The notes below the pieces were generated by a model, which was not told the origin of the DNA, ran no database searches, and saw only the letters and a list, made by a program, of their open reading frames with translations. Positions 1-14,535 of a stretch of DNA of 64,000 nt are shown piece by piece. Every line of letters starts with the position of its first letter. The first letter of the stretch is position 1. This DNA is from Serinus canaria (taxonomy: Eukaryota > Chordata > Aves > Passeriformes > Fringillidae). The stretch covers positions 60,001,543 through 60,065,542 of the forward strand of contig NC_066314.1 of NCBI RefSeq assembly GCF_022539315.1, in the 5' to 3' direction. Both the position numbers and the translations under genes were made by a program.

Positions 1-3000
1 CATCCATCCATGAGGAAAATAAGATAAAATTTTAACAAGAGCAGGGAGTAAAAACTTTCTGTACAATAAATAAAGCTCTAGAACATGTTTAAAATTGCTT
101 GTGCAGAATAATGGTATAGATTTAAGACCTAATAACCTGGGACCTCTTAGTTTAAAAGGGAAAGATGTGTTTCTGATTATAAAGCAATATTTTACTGCAG
201 GTATAGAATTCCTAGTTGCCTGGCTCTGTGTGATTTCAAATATCAGGAATGTTCCAACAAATATTCATCAACATCACAGATAGGAATTTTAGGCACTTAA
301 GATTAGCATTGACAAAAAGGAATCTGGGTTTTTTTGGGACACTTCCTAGGTTAATTTCAGGAGAAATTGTAGGGTCTTAGATGTTTTTGTGAAGCAGATA
401 CATTTCCATAAAAGTAGTCTGCAAGAGGAGAGAGAAAAAGGGTTGAATTGCTTTTTTTCAATATGCCGTGAGTTGAGACTGATAATAGGATCAGAAGTGG
501 ACTGAACAAGAAGATATTTAAAATTTTGTTATGACATCTGAGCCATTACTGGACACAAGAGAGGAAGGGAAAAGCCTATAGAGTATGAAGAGAGCCCTCT
601 GGAAAATTAAACAAACAAACAAAAAAAAAAAAAAACCCAAAAAGGAAAAAAGCTTAAAGGCAAAGTCAAAAATATAAAAAAGGGTTGAAGAGTCTTTTCA
701 ATAGACTCTTGACAAGTAACAAATATTTCAAGCAGAAAGGGATTTTTGACATAATTTCCCCACTTCATATCTTGTACAGCCATTTGAAAGCTCACGAGGG
801 TAGTGGGAGCCAATTTCAGAACCTGAGTCTGTTCTTAAAATAAAAACAACCCTCTGCCCCACAGATCTTGCTCTCAGATGATTCACAGTGCAAAGAGCAC
901 TGCTGGTTGCTCATGGCACCTCCTATCCCCCTGGTCTTTTTCTTGCAGGACAATTGAGGCAAAAAAAGGACATTTCCCACATGTGCTCAGACACATTCCT
1001 CTCTGGATGCTGTAATGGCCTCCTATTTATTTGCACCTGACATGGGTTGGAAGATCTCCAGCAGGTGAAAAAACATTTTATATAATGTCACCTCTTCACA
1101 TTATTAAAGCTCCTGACACAAAGTGCTTGAATACCCAATAGGAAACAGCTCTGGAAATGCTGCTGCGGTACACAAGGTCCTGGCTTTGTTCTCAAGTCAA
1201 GCCTCAACTAATATCACAAAATGGTGGACAAGTCATTGGGCTGCTGCAGGTGCTAATTCTCTGATGACTCAAAAATACAAAGTCATAATTATGGTGTATT
1301 TCTGCCTTAATATCCCACAGGTCTTTGTGCATGAATAAAGTCCTGGAACTGAGGTTTCAGCCAAATTCTGTCTCCTCCTGTTCTTCCTATTCATGGAGGT
1401 TCAGCAGAATAATGAATTTTTATTCATTTGTCCCAGATTGTCACATAGTGGGTGTACAGTGAATGTTTCACCCTGGGAGGGGCTGCCTCTTATTAAAAAT
1501 CAGAGTGATCAACAGAGGACCATTACTTCCCTCACCATGGTTTTCTGAGGCTTAATTGTGTAATAATAGTTATGAGGGAAATGACTGCATAGCTGAACAA
1601 GACAGAGAATTGCCAGCTGTAATTATTTTTGTCAAATGGGTATGTGTGGATGGGTGTGTATGGGTGTGTCTTTCTTCTTCATGTAAATGGAGATTTGGCT
1701 ACCACAGAAAATGAAAAAGAAGATTTTTGGGGACTCTCCAAAGAGCACGTCCCACTCCTACGTCTATTCCTTTCAAGCCTCATGTATTATAAGTGTTTAA
1801 TGACCTTAATTATCCTTTTAGTACAAAAAACTGATTAATTTATTTAAACCTAAACCTTTTCAGTTCTTAGTCCACAAAGGTAACTTTGGGCTATGGAATC
1901 AGAGTCACTAATGAGAAAGTATAGCTTTATCTTAGCCAGCAGCCAAAATCTGCACAGCTGGACCTTTTCTGTATTCCTCTGAAAGGGAGCCTGGCACTAT
2001 TGCACTTTAGCTACTTGCCAGTAGCAGACAAACAATTGTAGGTCACAGCCAGGTTTCAGAGAAGCTCTGAGGATTAACCCCTCAAATCCTGGCTCTTATT
2101 CTGCCTGCCCTCCAGGCACAGGGCAGTCTATCAAGTCAAAGAGCAGTTCTACCCAAAGAGGGCTTGATGATGAGCAATCTGTGCTGAGAAAAGAGATTTC
2201 ATTCAAATTATAACAACATAGGTTTTAAATTTTTCTTTTTTTTTTTTCATGTACTGTTGTTAAAAATTGACTTTTTCTCAAGACAGAATATTCTAATTTA
2301 ATCTCTAGCAGGGCAAAAACTGGTACTAAAGTACCAATCTACTCATGCACTGAAAATAATACTGATGCAAAAAAAAGAAGTTAAAAAGCCTTTCAGCAAA
2401 AGATATGTGTGGCAGCAAAACACAAAGATGCTGGCAAAAAGGCATTTTCCTTTATATGTGACTTTTTCTGACTCGAATTAGAATATTCCACCTCCCTTTT
2501 TGGGCTATCTCAAGAAAAGCACAAAATGGTAAATGTATCTACTGTAGTTTTAATAGCTATTGGAATAATATTACACAATAAAAGTGATTCATTTCAGCCT
2601 CTTAAGGTGTAAGTATTAACAATACACATTCATTTATATATTTTGCATCCCTAAAAAATCTATTTATCATCCTATTCCAAATATACAAGAATTCTAGCAT
2701 GCTTTCAAAAGGGACTTTCTTTTGAGCTAATCACTTGCTACTTTATATGCCAATAATTCTTGTATTGATTAAAACAAAAATATTTTCTTAATATCATGAC
2801 AATAGACCATTAAATGTATCCAGCAAAGTCACTCTGTAGGTCTTTTTAATATGTAATTTCCTCTGAAAGCACTCTGTACTTGGCCAGCCCAACACTGAAA
2901 TCCAGCAGGACCACTGCTGTTGATTTCGGTGCACTCCTCATCAGGCTACACGTGAGGATGTGTCACAGCATCTTATGAAATGAGCCCAGTCTCAAGGCAA

Positions 3001-6000
3001 GCAGAATGATTTCTCTTACATCCACCATGGACTTTTGTCCCTTTCTGACAGCTCAGACTATATTAGAAATCTTCAGTGCATCTCTGGGGTATGAGCTACT
3101 ATTGCAAATGCTGATTTTACTAATACTGGTAGGAAAGATGAGCCTCAGCTGCCTGACTTGGTAAATAAAAATGTCTGCTGTACGTAGTCAGACGTGGAGG
3201 TGGTGTGTTTTTACAGATTTTTCCTTTTTAATGGTGGCCTGCAGGTTTCCACAAAAGGCCATTTTGTTCTGAAGCTCAGAGGGTGTGTGTATAGACTAAA
3301 CCTTTGATATGGAATTTTTAGATAGTCCTGTTGCACATCAGATATAAAGCACTTCTTTTCAGTCTATATTTCTATGGAAAAAATATTGAACAAAGTTTAA
3401 TTTTGTTAAATAAATAGAAAACTATTTCTCAATAGAAGGAAAAAGCCTAGATATATATTTAGTATTGTTCCTTGTTTCTTTTCTTTCCAAGTGTAGGTCT
3501 AAATTCTTTCTATGCTTCTCTATTTAGGTTTCTGTAGGATATGTTGGACTCAAATGCACATGTCTAAGGGTAGGATATGGGTCATTGTATACCCTAGAAG
3601 TTGGCAAGCTGGCACCCTGATTTGGAGAGGCACTTCTGACTTGTACTTTCTCCGCTTTCTGGGGAGATCCCAAGGGTGCTTGTTCAGAAAACCATGTGAA
3701 ATATTGTGTTAACTCTGACCTGTTAACCTCAGCTCCCTCCATGGCAGTACAGCCCTGCTGGCTGGGATGGGAGCGGGCAAAGCCGGATGGCATCTCCTCC
3801 TTGCCCTGCTCTGCCCTGGGCAGCAGGACTGCAGCTCCTCTGAACCATCCAGGGGCTCCTCCAGCCACCAACCACAAGGGGAGTCCCAAAAAGCTTCTCC
3901 TTCCTTTTCATGAGCTTGTAGTCCATGCCATGTTCAAGCTGACTGGCTTCAGCGTGCTCCTCGTGAGCACTGAAACGGGGGGAGGAGAACAGAAATCGGC
4001 CACATCTTGCTTCAGCACAGAACATCCTGCTTTCCTGGTATATGCTTGTTTGTGGGGAAGGCATTCTCCAGAGTGTATGCTTCAAAAGGTAGGAAGTTAA
4101 AATGGAGTTCCTGGCCACAGGAAATATTGACAGCTAAAAAAACCCACTTAGTATTGAAACACTTAATATCTTGATATCTTAAATGACAGCACCCAACACA
4201 ATGTCTGTCAGGATTTGCTGTGACAGTGAGGGCTCTGGATTAAGCCCTAACTGGCCCAAACTCTAACAGAACTCCCTACCTTTAAAATAATCTTTATGAT
4301 TAGATCAGAAATGTTGCCAAGTCTATGTAGCTTACAAAGAACTGCAGAGTTCTTCTTTGTCTCTTCTTGCTATGTGGTGTTGGCTGACCAAGATCTAATA
4401 TTAAATACCTGACTGTTTTAGTACCCTTTATTCAGTGTTCATGATGTGACTTTTTAAATGAAGTCTGTGATTTGATACCTAGACATTGTTCAAGTCAATA
4501 TCCTTGGCTTCTGCATTATAGAGACAAGAAAACAAAACTTTTTGAACTTGTGTTACTGGCTTTTTGTATGCGCTAAATGGCCATTTGTGAAACTTGACAA
4601 CATAAATTGTACTACTGATAGTAAATGGGTTTTTTTGCACTAGCCTTTGAGAGCTGTAACACATTTCAGTATTTTTACAATGTATTCTCTAGAAAGTGTG
4701 AATCTATTTGTCAGTTCTGAAAAAAATATGTAACAATGAAACCTCAAAAATGTTATGAAGTGTACAGTTTGTGATAATTTTATATTTTAAAAAGACAAGA
4801 AAAATCAAAGAGTTCATTTGAAATAATTTTATTCTAATTGTTTCATATGTATTTTGAACAAGAAATAAAGTGATTAAAATTATTCACTTTTTTCTGTCGT
4901 TCTTACAAAAGAGCACTTTTCAAAGGCCTACAAAGATCCATGGATTACAATGCCCCCAAGTTGAGCAGTCCTGTCTATATCCAAGGTCTTTTCTTCTCAT
5001 GAACCAGTTACTTTAAAATTCTACACCTTGAAGAAGCAAAGGATACTTTTGCCACCAGATTTGCAAGGTTCAAGAGAGAATGCCCTTGAGTGAAAACAAT
5101 TAAATCAAGTAGCTCCACTTTGTGTAATTCTCTCCACATTATCTTCCATTTCCTGCTATGATATTGTTTACTGTAATCTTCAAAGCCATTAGACCATGTT
5201 TTAAATAATGGATTAATCATTCAATTTAATATTTTTAAAGTATTTAAGAATAGTGAAGTATCTCAGTAAAGAGACACAAGCCTACTTTCCATCTTCTTTG
5301 TTTCTAGTTGCACAATCATATAGATCAAATAGACAAGAACTTTACCACCATTAAATGGAAAAGAATGGCCAGATTTGAGTAGGATTTATATTTAAGCTGA
5401 ATTGGTGTTAATGACAACACCCTATGAAGCAATTATGACCCAGGGTAGACAGGCTCAAGCATGGCAGATTTTTGCTGGCACTTCCAAGGACTGTTTAAAG
5501 AGGAAAACCAAGGTGAAAGTGTTCAGTGTCAGCTGGATGTGATCTATTTCTATTCTACCAGATGCTTAAGTTCCATATTACAAACACTGGGGAAAAAGCA
5601 GCATACAAGCAATTGACCTCTGTCAGAGATATGTAATTCTCTTGAAGAGAAATTAGATATGAGGTTCCCATCCTCTTTCTGATCTCTAATGGCTGAACAT
5701 TAATTTATTCCAAGTCAGGTTTTTGCTGAGATATTAAATACAATTCTGTTCTCTGTTTCAGTTCAAAAACTTGGTCAATATCTGTGATTGAAAGATTCTG
5801 TTTCCTTTGGAAAACCACTGGTCTTTCTCTAGCAAGAGTATTGTCTTTCCAATTTCCCACTGCCTTTAATCTTAATATTTTCTCTCTCACATATAAAATG
5901 CTAATTTTCATTAGAGTGATGGGTTCTGAGGGTTATGAATATTATAGTTTTTTTTGAAAACCTGTCTGTAATTCACATAGAAGCAACACGATCATCTTTA

Positions 6001-7182
6001 AGATTTCGCTGCAGTCTGTGAAATATAATTTCTGCATGAAGTCCTAAACCTTTTGCTTCAGTCACTCCTGAATATATCTTCATTCCTTACAATAATGAAA
6101 TTTACTAGCCCACAGAGAAGCTGAGCAATGTGCAGCCTAAAATGGTGCAAGAACCAGAAGGAAGCAGATTTGTCAGGAAGAGAGGAGAAGAAAAAAAGGC
6201 AAACAAAGCCCAGTAAAAAGTAAACACGATAAAATCTTGCAAAATATTGGGTATTCTTGCACACATAGAACAGCACTATCTTTCAGTCACTGCACAAAAT
6301 ATACCACACCTTTAAAAGTGATGCAGAGAAAATCAGGGGTCAGAAGTGAATGCAGACCTCCCATCTTCTAGACCATAAAACTCCCATTCCTCTTCTTGGA
6401 TTTGCACTTTGCATGGAATAAGTGAGAATCTCCCAAAGGAAAAGCTGTCATGCATAAGAAGGCAGCAAATGATTTAAAAATATATGTAGTAACCTCTTAT
6501 CCTGCTAAAACACATTGGTTCAGATAAGGTGACAGAAATATAATTTTCACAAAATATTGTTTACTATGTCATTCTGAAAGTTGAATAAATGCCCTCCTGC
6601 TGCTACTGCTGTAGATAACAGAACCTGTTTTTCAACTCAGAAGACAGACACACATATTTTTAAAGCATTACATACAAAACATTTTAAAAGCTTTAATCTG
6701 TGGCATAATAAAGACAGAAATCTTTATCGCTTGTCACATTCTGAATAGTGGCATTTTGGGAGCAGTGCAAATGCTCTGATTTGCACAAGCATTGATTTTG
6801 CTTAACATACCCACCGTGCTTAAATTGATCTATTACTCTCCCCCTTGGAATTTCAAAATGCAGCAATCACAGCCTAAACTCTTCTGCTGAAGTCGGGAGC
6901 ATATTCACTCACACTCAGGTGCTTCTTTTGCCATCTCCAGAATATATTTCTTATGTCCTCAGCCTTCAAAAAATATCAGTTCTCTCTGTGTCTGTGTTAT
7001 ACATGGGATCATGGAGTGCATTTCCAGTTAAGGTTACCAGCCACAGTTTCTCATTTTAATTTCTTTCATTGCTCTTCTGTATAAATTCTCTTTGCTCTAG
7101 AGCTGCTGCTCAAGAAAAATGGTCAACACAATTGCCTTGCTCCAAAGAGAGACTGACAGGAGTTTGTTTTGTGTCCCAGCTC
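1..7182. other. Non-coding AT-rich DNA, with one GC-raised patch at 3.72-4.02 kb
   Basis: No gene or mobile element could be recognised. A T12 run lies at 2236-2247, and a GT-rich run at about 1637-1669. Between about 3720 and 4020 the sequence is richer in G+C and has several CpGs (for example GAGCGGGC, AGCCGGAT, AAACGGGG); frames of 120-134 codons are open there on both strands at once, which reflects low stop-codon density, and none resembles a known protein. Confidence 0.5.
608..636. repeat. A-rich simple repeat, (AAAC)n then A15
   Basis: Three AAAC units lead into an uninterrupted run of 15 A at 621-635. A possible retroposition tail, but no upstream element is recognisable. Confidence 0.85.
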
Positions 7183-7188
7183 TAACAC

Positions 7189-7600
7189 TGTGTTTTTCAC
7201 GTTTTCTGAAAGTGATTCCTTCGCCCAGGGTTTTTCTCCTGGGAAGCTGAAAGGCAGCGAGAGAGGCCTCAGATAAAAGGAAAACAATCCTTATCTCATT
7301 TGCTTCTCCTGTGTTTTGCTCATGTGGAATGTGTTTGGAGATTGTTTACCCACAGGTGATTGTTCCATTGATTCTCGTGTGAGCTGTTTCCACTCATTGG
7401 CCAGTCGGGGCCAAGCTGTGTCGGGACTCTGGAGAGAGTCACCAGTTTTCATTATTATCTTTTTAACATTCAGTATCTTTTCTGTATTCTTTCGTATGGT
7501 ATAGTGTGGTATTCTTTACAATAATATTGTATATTAAAGCAATAAATTAGCCTTCTGACAGCGTGGAGTCAGATGCAGGGCTCACCGTGAATTTACAATA
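7189..7600 (+). mobile_element. Solo LTR, songbird class II (ERVK-like) family, copy 1
   Basis: Begins TGTGTTTTTCACG, carries the block CTCCTGGGAAGCTGA near 7237, and has AATAAA at 7541-7546 followed by the family block CCTTCTGA and GGAGTCAG before the 3' end. The same ordered blocks occur in the LTRs at 15.2 and 58.3 kb. Flanks are TAACAC (7183-7188) and TAACAT (7601-7606), a 5-of-6 match to a target-site duplication if the 3' end has mutated to TA. The region between GGAGTCAG and the end looks shortened or decayed. No internal gag, pol or env sequence adjoins it, so it is a solo LTR left by recombination. Its U3 could act as a promoter, but nothing in the sequence shows that it does. Confidence 0.75.
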
Positions 7601-7606
7601 TAACAT

Positions 7607-10600
7607 AAATTCAGAGCATTTGAAGACCAAAACTGGAGTGACTGAAGAAGACTTTCTGTGAGGTTTTCTGTTATGACATGCTCACTGAGTTTCAGGAACC
7701 AAGTCAACATCTGAGACTTTAGATATCAAATGCTATATGTGAGGTTATATTAATATAAAATATTTGTAAAATCCTAACAATAGTGGGATTGTGCAGACAT
7801 GTTTTATGCAGAATTGATAGTGTTTCACTCATTGAATATTAATTTTGTTGGTATAACAAAAAAAAATCCCAAAAGATATTGAAATAGAATAATGGTTCTG
7901 TACTTAATTATAGATTAAACTAATAGCATGGAATTTATATTTGGGAATTCTTGACTTTTCAGCTCTTTATTTCTGAGCTCTTAGCCCATTAAGTCCACAA
8001 AGAACCTGCCTAGTAAGTTCCTCTGGCCTTTAGCCTTGATCTTTAGAATGTGTTTGCTAAATCCATCTGGGTAAAACCAAGCCTTAACTATAAGTTTTGG
8101 CCATCTCTAAATCATAGAATCAGTAAACAGTTTTTTTAAGGAAACATCCTACTCAAAATCCCTGGGATACCAAGTCTGAAGCAAGCTGAATAACCATCCT
8201 AGCCACCCAACACCTTCCTCACCATTAATAAGTTACAGCCAAACAAAGAAGTACCTGTGCCCAGATTCTTAAGGTCAGGGGGCCTGACCAGCAGAGCAGC
8301 CAACCTCACAAACCTGGAAGGCATCCAGAGGGACACATCAAGCAATTCTTTGCTTTTCTCTTGCAGCTTGTGCCTCTGACTTAAACATGCTGAGGTTTAC
8401 ACAGTGCCAGGCCTTCTAACTGCTAAGGAATCACCTGGCTGGAGAGCATCACCCCCAGGCAGCACACTAGGACAGGGAATCAACTGCCCTCTTCACTGGA
8501 AGAAATTGGAGCAAAATTTTGATTAGTTGTGGCCACTGGCTAAAAGTTGAAAGTAGGTGTTCCTGGAAAGGTATGTCTATTTTTTATTAGAAAAATTTTA
8601 TTCCTAAACTACTGATCATTCTTTATTCCAGAAACCTGGTAAATTCAATCCACTAAGGTTAAAGGCTGGGAACTGAACCTGTCACACAAGCATGGAACAG
8701 TGGCAAGCATCAGAAGAAACATTTGCTTATCTTCTTCCCAAGCTCCATGAAATCACTTTTGTATTCAAAACCACTGTCCACTACAATAACATGAGGGATC
8801 ATTCTCATCTCACAAATGTTTTTGTTGGCACCAGAAACTGAGTCATGTGCTCCAGCTGTGGCACAAAGGCTCTTAATGAGATCAGCATAACCATAAATTC
8901 AACCACTATACAGGAGGTCTCAGAGAAGCAGCCTTTGAGGTGAGACAGAAGGAAGAAATCCAGGGTAGATAAGAAAAAGAAAACAAAATATACTGTCAAA
9001 CTACACCATGTTTGGCTGCTTTCAGCTCCCTCCCATTATTCCCTTGGCCTGATTTTAAAGTGGTTTTACATAAATATCTCTAGCAGGAAAACAAATGTCA
9101 TTCAGGCATACAAAACCATTTATCTGAGCAGCAGTAGAGCTTGGTTTCTAATTCTTTCAAATGAGTGAAGGAAAGCTGACACTGCCCAGCCATGGTGCCA
9201 CACAGGGTCTTAGCTAGAGGATTGTATTAATCTGCCTACAGCATGGCAATGCAAGCTAATTTTCATATCCATTTAATTGCATAAAGGACTCACAAGCTCA
9301 TATAAGCTCTGATTGTTTTGCAAGTGCACTGAATTATGTGTAATTTTGACTGACATTGTAGTCTGATAATATTTATGTGTGTGCTTGTCAGCTAGTAAAA
9401 ATTAGATTTAAATATTTACATTGAATTCTTATTGAATTTTGGATATTTAAGTTCTATTATGCAGACAAATGCAGGCTACATACTCAAGTAAAATGATACC
9501 AGGCATAGCTTTCAGAAAACTAATTGAACATCTGCAGTAAGGTTTTAAAAGTGCATGCTATATTAATAGCTTAGTCAGCATATTAAGTAATTAAAATATT
9601 TTGAGTCTGTTTTTTTTTCTCCTACCTCAAGAGCTCTATATGTAACCGGGAAACTCACATCTAGATTATTTCCCATTTGCCAATGAATATACATTTCTAT
9701 TTTGTTCCAGCTAGAGACCATACTTCTGCAAGGTGTGGGAATGAAAGGAAAAGTTGTATTGTTCCCTTCTAGGCATGCCACCTCTGCACCAATCAGCTCC
9801 TGTCCCCCCCTCTTTCATGGGTGACATTTCGGTGATTGGATTGAGCCTCACTTCTCTCCCCAGAGACAGAACTTGCAGAGTCCAGGATCAGCCTGGAGCA
9901 GTGTAATCTGTGACATTTCATTGTCTTCATGGGGTCTCTTTTTTTCCTTCAGAAAGGAAACCACACGTGACTCTTCTCATAACAAGTTATTATCTTCTCA
10001 CATCCAGGTAATTTCTATTTGGAATGGTACTTTGCAAAAAGCACGCTGAGCCCTTTCCCTACCTGCTCCACCTCGCCACCTGCATGGAGAGCAAGAACTT
10101 GACATGAAAACCACCCCACTCTGCTCTGAATGACTTCACTCATAACACAGAGCAGTTGTAGAAGATACTGTGGGGTTCTGTTCTGACTTTCTATTGTGTA
10201 AGCAAGAGCAAGTCCTGTCCTCAAAAAGAATCTGGCTGCCCCCAGCTCCTCTATTCCCTGCAAAAACAAAGTCCCACCAGAACAGCTTGTCCTACCAACA
10301 CAATTTTCAGTTGCAAGGGTGACTCTGTGCCTTGCCCATCAGTATCTGCTCCTATTAAACACTACTTACATCCTAACCATATTGATGAAAAGGTGACAAA
10401 AAAGAGGAAAAGGAAGGCAAAGGGAAGAAAAGGGATCATATTAATTGCAGTGAAAATCATGTGGTTTTAATTCTCTAAGTGTACCTCTGCTCGTGTTGCT
10501 TGGTTTTGTTTATAAAATTCTGTGCTCAAATCAGCACTGCAGGTTGCCTGATATGTCTAAATAATTGGTCTGTCCAAAGAAGTTGAATTTAAAAATGGAG

Positions 10601-11133
10601 CTATCTTTAAACTGATTTTGCAAGGTGAAATGCTAAAGGGTAAGAATATATTGTTTCATATCTTCAAATGCTTTCAAAATTCCAGCTGATTGTCTGGTGA
10701 GTGATGACACTTGCCAAGGGCTGGTTTCTGTCCTAAACTCATGAGAGTTCCACTAAAAATACTTTTCTATGTTGAATCCAGGCTGCTTGCTCCTGTTGGT
10801 ATTGAATTAGTCACCAGAATGTGCTATTCTTCTTTCGGTCCACTGGCACAGGGCTTGGTGATGTCAGTATTAATCCAAATGCTCCAGGGCAAGATTAGAG
10901 GAACACAGACACATTTCCTTCAGCTGTTTACCTAGGAAAATCTCAAGGAGTTTTATCTTCTATCTTCAGAAGCAATGCTTGGTGACAGCAGTCAGACAAA
11001 TTACTCTGAGTGCTCAGTGTCACTTTGTATTATTTATATTTAATACATCAATGAGGCATCTTCCTTTGGAACATCCATTCAAATTGCAAGCATTTTGATT
11101 CAAATATAACTATGCACTCCAGAGAAACAAATG
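7607..11133. other. Non-coding AT-rich DNA
   Basis: No supported gene. Open frames are all below 90 codons and unrecognised. Part of 9300-9440 is a complex, unrepetitive AT-rich sequence of the sort that is sometimes conserved, but nothing in the window alone demonstrates this. Confidence 0.5.
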
Positions 11134-11179
11134 AGCTAGCTAGCTAGCTAGCTAGATAGATTAGATAGATAGATGGATG

Positions 11180-11245
<66 letters not shown>

Positions 11246-11257
11246 CAGATAGATAGA
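11134..11257. repeat. Compound microsatellite, (CTAG)n then (TAGA)n
   Basis: Five or so AGCT/CTAG units at 11134-11155 pass into a TAGA tetranucleotide array to 11257, interrupted by TGGA units near 11173-11180 and one CAGA near 11245. Open frames of repeating YLSI on the minus strand are a product of this array and not a gene. Confidence 0.97.
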
Positions 11258-13264
11258 GCATGTCTCTGCATACAAAGGTAGATTTTTCCAGGAAGAAGAG
11301 TGTTACTACCTGCATCCAAAGGTGAGTTCCTGAATATGCAGGTGGATTCATTGCAGCTCACAGTCCTGTTTCTAGAACATTCCCATTGCCCTCTGTGATG
11401 ATTAAGGCCAAGGTAACACTGTTCAGTTCTTGGTTTTGAGGAGCACTGACACAATGGCTGCTCTGTGCAATCTGTAAAGGGTTTTCAAATTCACAGATTT
11501 ATTTATTGCCTATCAAGATTACTACAGCCTTGGTTTTAATCTTGGATAGGGCTTTTGTCTGTATAAGAGACAAATGAAAACACAGACCTAATCCCTTTGA
11601 CCAGGGAATTGCCAAATAGCTCATGTTTCTTAGGAAACCTATAGCACAGAAAAAATTTGAGATTTGCCCATTTATTACTTTTAAAAGTTTTAAAGTAATT
11701 CTAAGGGCACAAAAAATATATAAACAGGAAAAGCAAAATACTCCTTGAGCCTGCCTCACTCTTATATTGCAGTTTGTACAGATATTTTTATATATATCAA
11801 GTTTTCACTCATCTCTGCAGTAATAAAGGCTTTCTTTAACCCAGAGAGGATGTCCCAGAGAGGGCCAGGAACAAGGCAGTGGGGAAAGCAGGTTGAATAT
11901 GAATAGACCCCAGCAGCAGCACCCAAATCACTGATTTCAGGAGCCCAGCCCTCATCTTCCAGTCCAGTCAAGCTCTGTCAGGGGAGACCTTGGACACAAG
12001 CACCATACACAGCTGTGCATGTGCTAATATTCAGATCAGGTCATGATCTTGCTTTTGTATGTGTCAATAATAAAAGGCGAGACAGTTCAGTTCACAGTGG
12101 TTACCTGGGCTAGGAATAGGAGTCTAACTGTATTCCAGATGCAGGATTAATTCTTGAATGAGCAATGAGAACATTTGCAGTAGTAAGAATTTGGAAGCAT
12201 TCAGTATTCCCACTGCCAATTTATAAAAGCATAAACTGTAGCCAAGAGCCAAAAAATAATCAAAATAAAAGCAGCAGGATGGAAGAAGTTCTTGAGAAAT
12301 AAAAGAGAATGCAATCTTTTCTGAAGAGAATTTTTCCCCTGAAGAGAATTAAATTTCCCCTGTGGTTCCTCCTCACATATAAACTGCAATTCCACCTGCA
12401 AGTCTGCAGTTCTATGTCTGTGTTTCTCTACCAAAGCCGCCAACATTCGTGCCAGGAAGGGCTATACAGAGAGATTCCCAATAGATGAGTCCTCCAAGAA
12501 CACTGTATCTAAAACTACTAAAGTTCAATTTGATTTGGTCAATAAAATGAAAATGAGTCCTCTGACAAAGAGCTAAACTGATTTGGTGCCTTTTGAGGCT
12601 TTTAAGAAAAGTAAACATATTCCTCTTGGATGTCTTCTTCAAAGCCCCTTGTATACCCAGAGTTTCTCATGTAATCAATAATAGATGCAGGTAATATGCT
12701 GCTTTATCTGTTTTCACAATTTTCCTATGGATACCTGCCTACGGTAGTAATCTCAATAATCACAGCTGACATTCCACTGTGTGCCTAAATCAGATGTTTT
12801 TCTAGGTGAAAAAAGGAATCCCTGCCTTGCCATGTGTGGGATTGTTTGATAGGTCCTTTCTGTCACTTAGTCCATGGTGAGTTTTATCTAAGAGCAGCAT
12901 CTTGTAAAAGGTGATGTGCAGGTTTTACAGCCACAGACCAATGCCAAGGCCACTGCACCAGCAGCCCAGTTTAGCAAAGAGCTTTGGATACCATCCCCAA
13001 TGCACAGAGATCTGCTGTGCAGCTGTGACCTTACTTTTACAAAGACTCATCTAGTGAGTGGTCATGGATAATTGAATGCTGAACTTGCTGTCACATGTGA
13101 GCTGACACATACTTGTTGTATCAGATCTGCCATTTGTATTGTGTCAGCTGAGCAGGTGACATCCTTGAGGGCGCAGGGACACACAGACTTTCTGAAGACC
13201 CAGTGGAAATTTTATGGAAAACAGTACTTGGAAAGAAGACTAAATTTCCTTTCTATGGTTTGGC

Positions 13265-13284
13265 TTTTGTTTTGTTTTGTTTTG
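13265..13284. repeat. (TTTTG)4 microsatellite
   Basis: Four exact TTTTG units. Confidence 0.9.
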
Positions 13285-14535
13285 CTTCTGTCAGAAAAAG
13301 AAATAATGTGGTTGTCCTTGATCTCAGGCTGTGCAGTGTGAGAACAGAGACTGACTTATTTCCCATCTGACACTGACATTTTGGGCCTGAGTGTAGTTCC
13401 TTGCAACAATTTCCTTCCTTACCTTGGCATTGCTCTGCACTGGGTCTTGTATTACACCTGCATTTTCATGGTTACCTGATTCAGATGAATTGGTTTTTGA
13501 CTCACCCAAGGAACATAGAGTCCTACACAAGGAAAGTTACATCTGATGTTACTCTGTTTGTCTTTATCACTACTGCAAATAATGGACTCAGCTAGAATAA
13601 TCCTCACCTCTGCTGCTCTTAGAGCCCATGTGCTAATGCACAGGCTAGGGGATCTCTCCTCATTGTCTCCTGCCCATTTAGTTTAAACATGCACCAGTCA
13701 ATGTGGGGCAAGCATGTAGAATTTATGACACTAAATTTAATCCTGTTCTCAAAAGGAAGGCACAAATGTAATTTTGCATTCTAATTTATTTGGATGCATT
13801 TGTGTGCTCCTTCTCCTCAAATAAATGGTGTCAAACAAGCATCTGTGTAATTTACTTTAGTCACAAACTGCAGCTATTTGCAATGACTAATATCTTGTTG
13901 CCCATCAGCTGGGTTATTACAATGCCAGATATGCTAATTACTTCCTTGAATGTGCAGGACAAAACGTGCTTGGCTTGAAACCACCCTTTAGACAAGTAAA
14001 GCACTTTGGTTTTCTTTCCTGGCAGTTTAATTGCACGACTGTCAGATGCATCAGAGCAAACATCTTTTCTTCCCTCATCCTTCATGCCTTGGTCTGTCTT
14101 CTTGCAGTGGGCTTGCAATTGCTAAGTAAGTAAAAAACCACTAAACAAACAAAAAACCCAAGAAAAATGAAAAAAACGTTTACAAAGCCACATATGCAGT
14201 CTAAATATATATAAATACAGTTGAGTAACACAGTCTTCAGGAAAAATAAAGAAATGAGAAATCATTTAGAATAAGCCAAACTTCAGTAAGTATTTTTGGT
14301 ATGTCCCTGCTATGGAGTTCACAAAGGCCACTGAACACTTACACAACAGAGGGTTTGATCTGCCTACATCAGGTTGCAGCCACCTGTGTGAAGGCTTTCC
14401 AGAGAATTTAAAAACTACTTTGTAAGCAAGTAGGGTTGGAGGTCAACTGACTGACTGACTGCTCAGGTGTCACCCAAAAATACCCAAAGGCCAGAGCAGC
14501 AAAGTGGATCATGGAAGGACATGGATAACTGTCAA

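Noticed and set aside
3524..4118. Overlapping frames of 121-134 codons on both strands
   Set aside because: Open on both strands at once, unrecognisable products, GC-raised patch; no coding signal.
8109..8124. ATCATAGAATCA, resembling a CR1 3' terminus
   Set aside because: The adjoining sequence lacks the GGGACC and CTCAAAGC blocks that follow in true CR1 ends.
11148..11454. Two minus-strand frames with repeating YLSI
   Set aside because: They are translations of the TAGA microsatellite.
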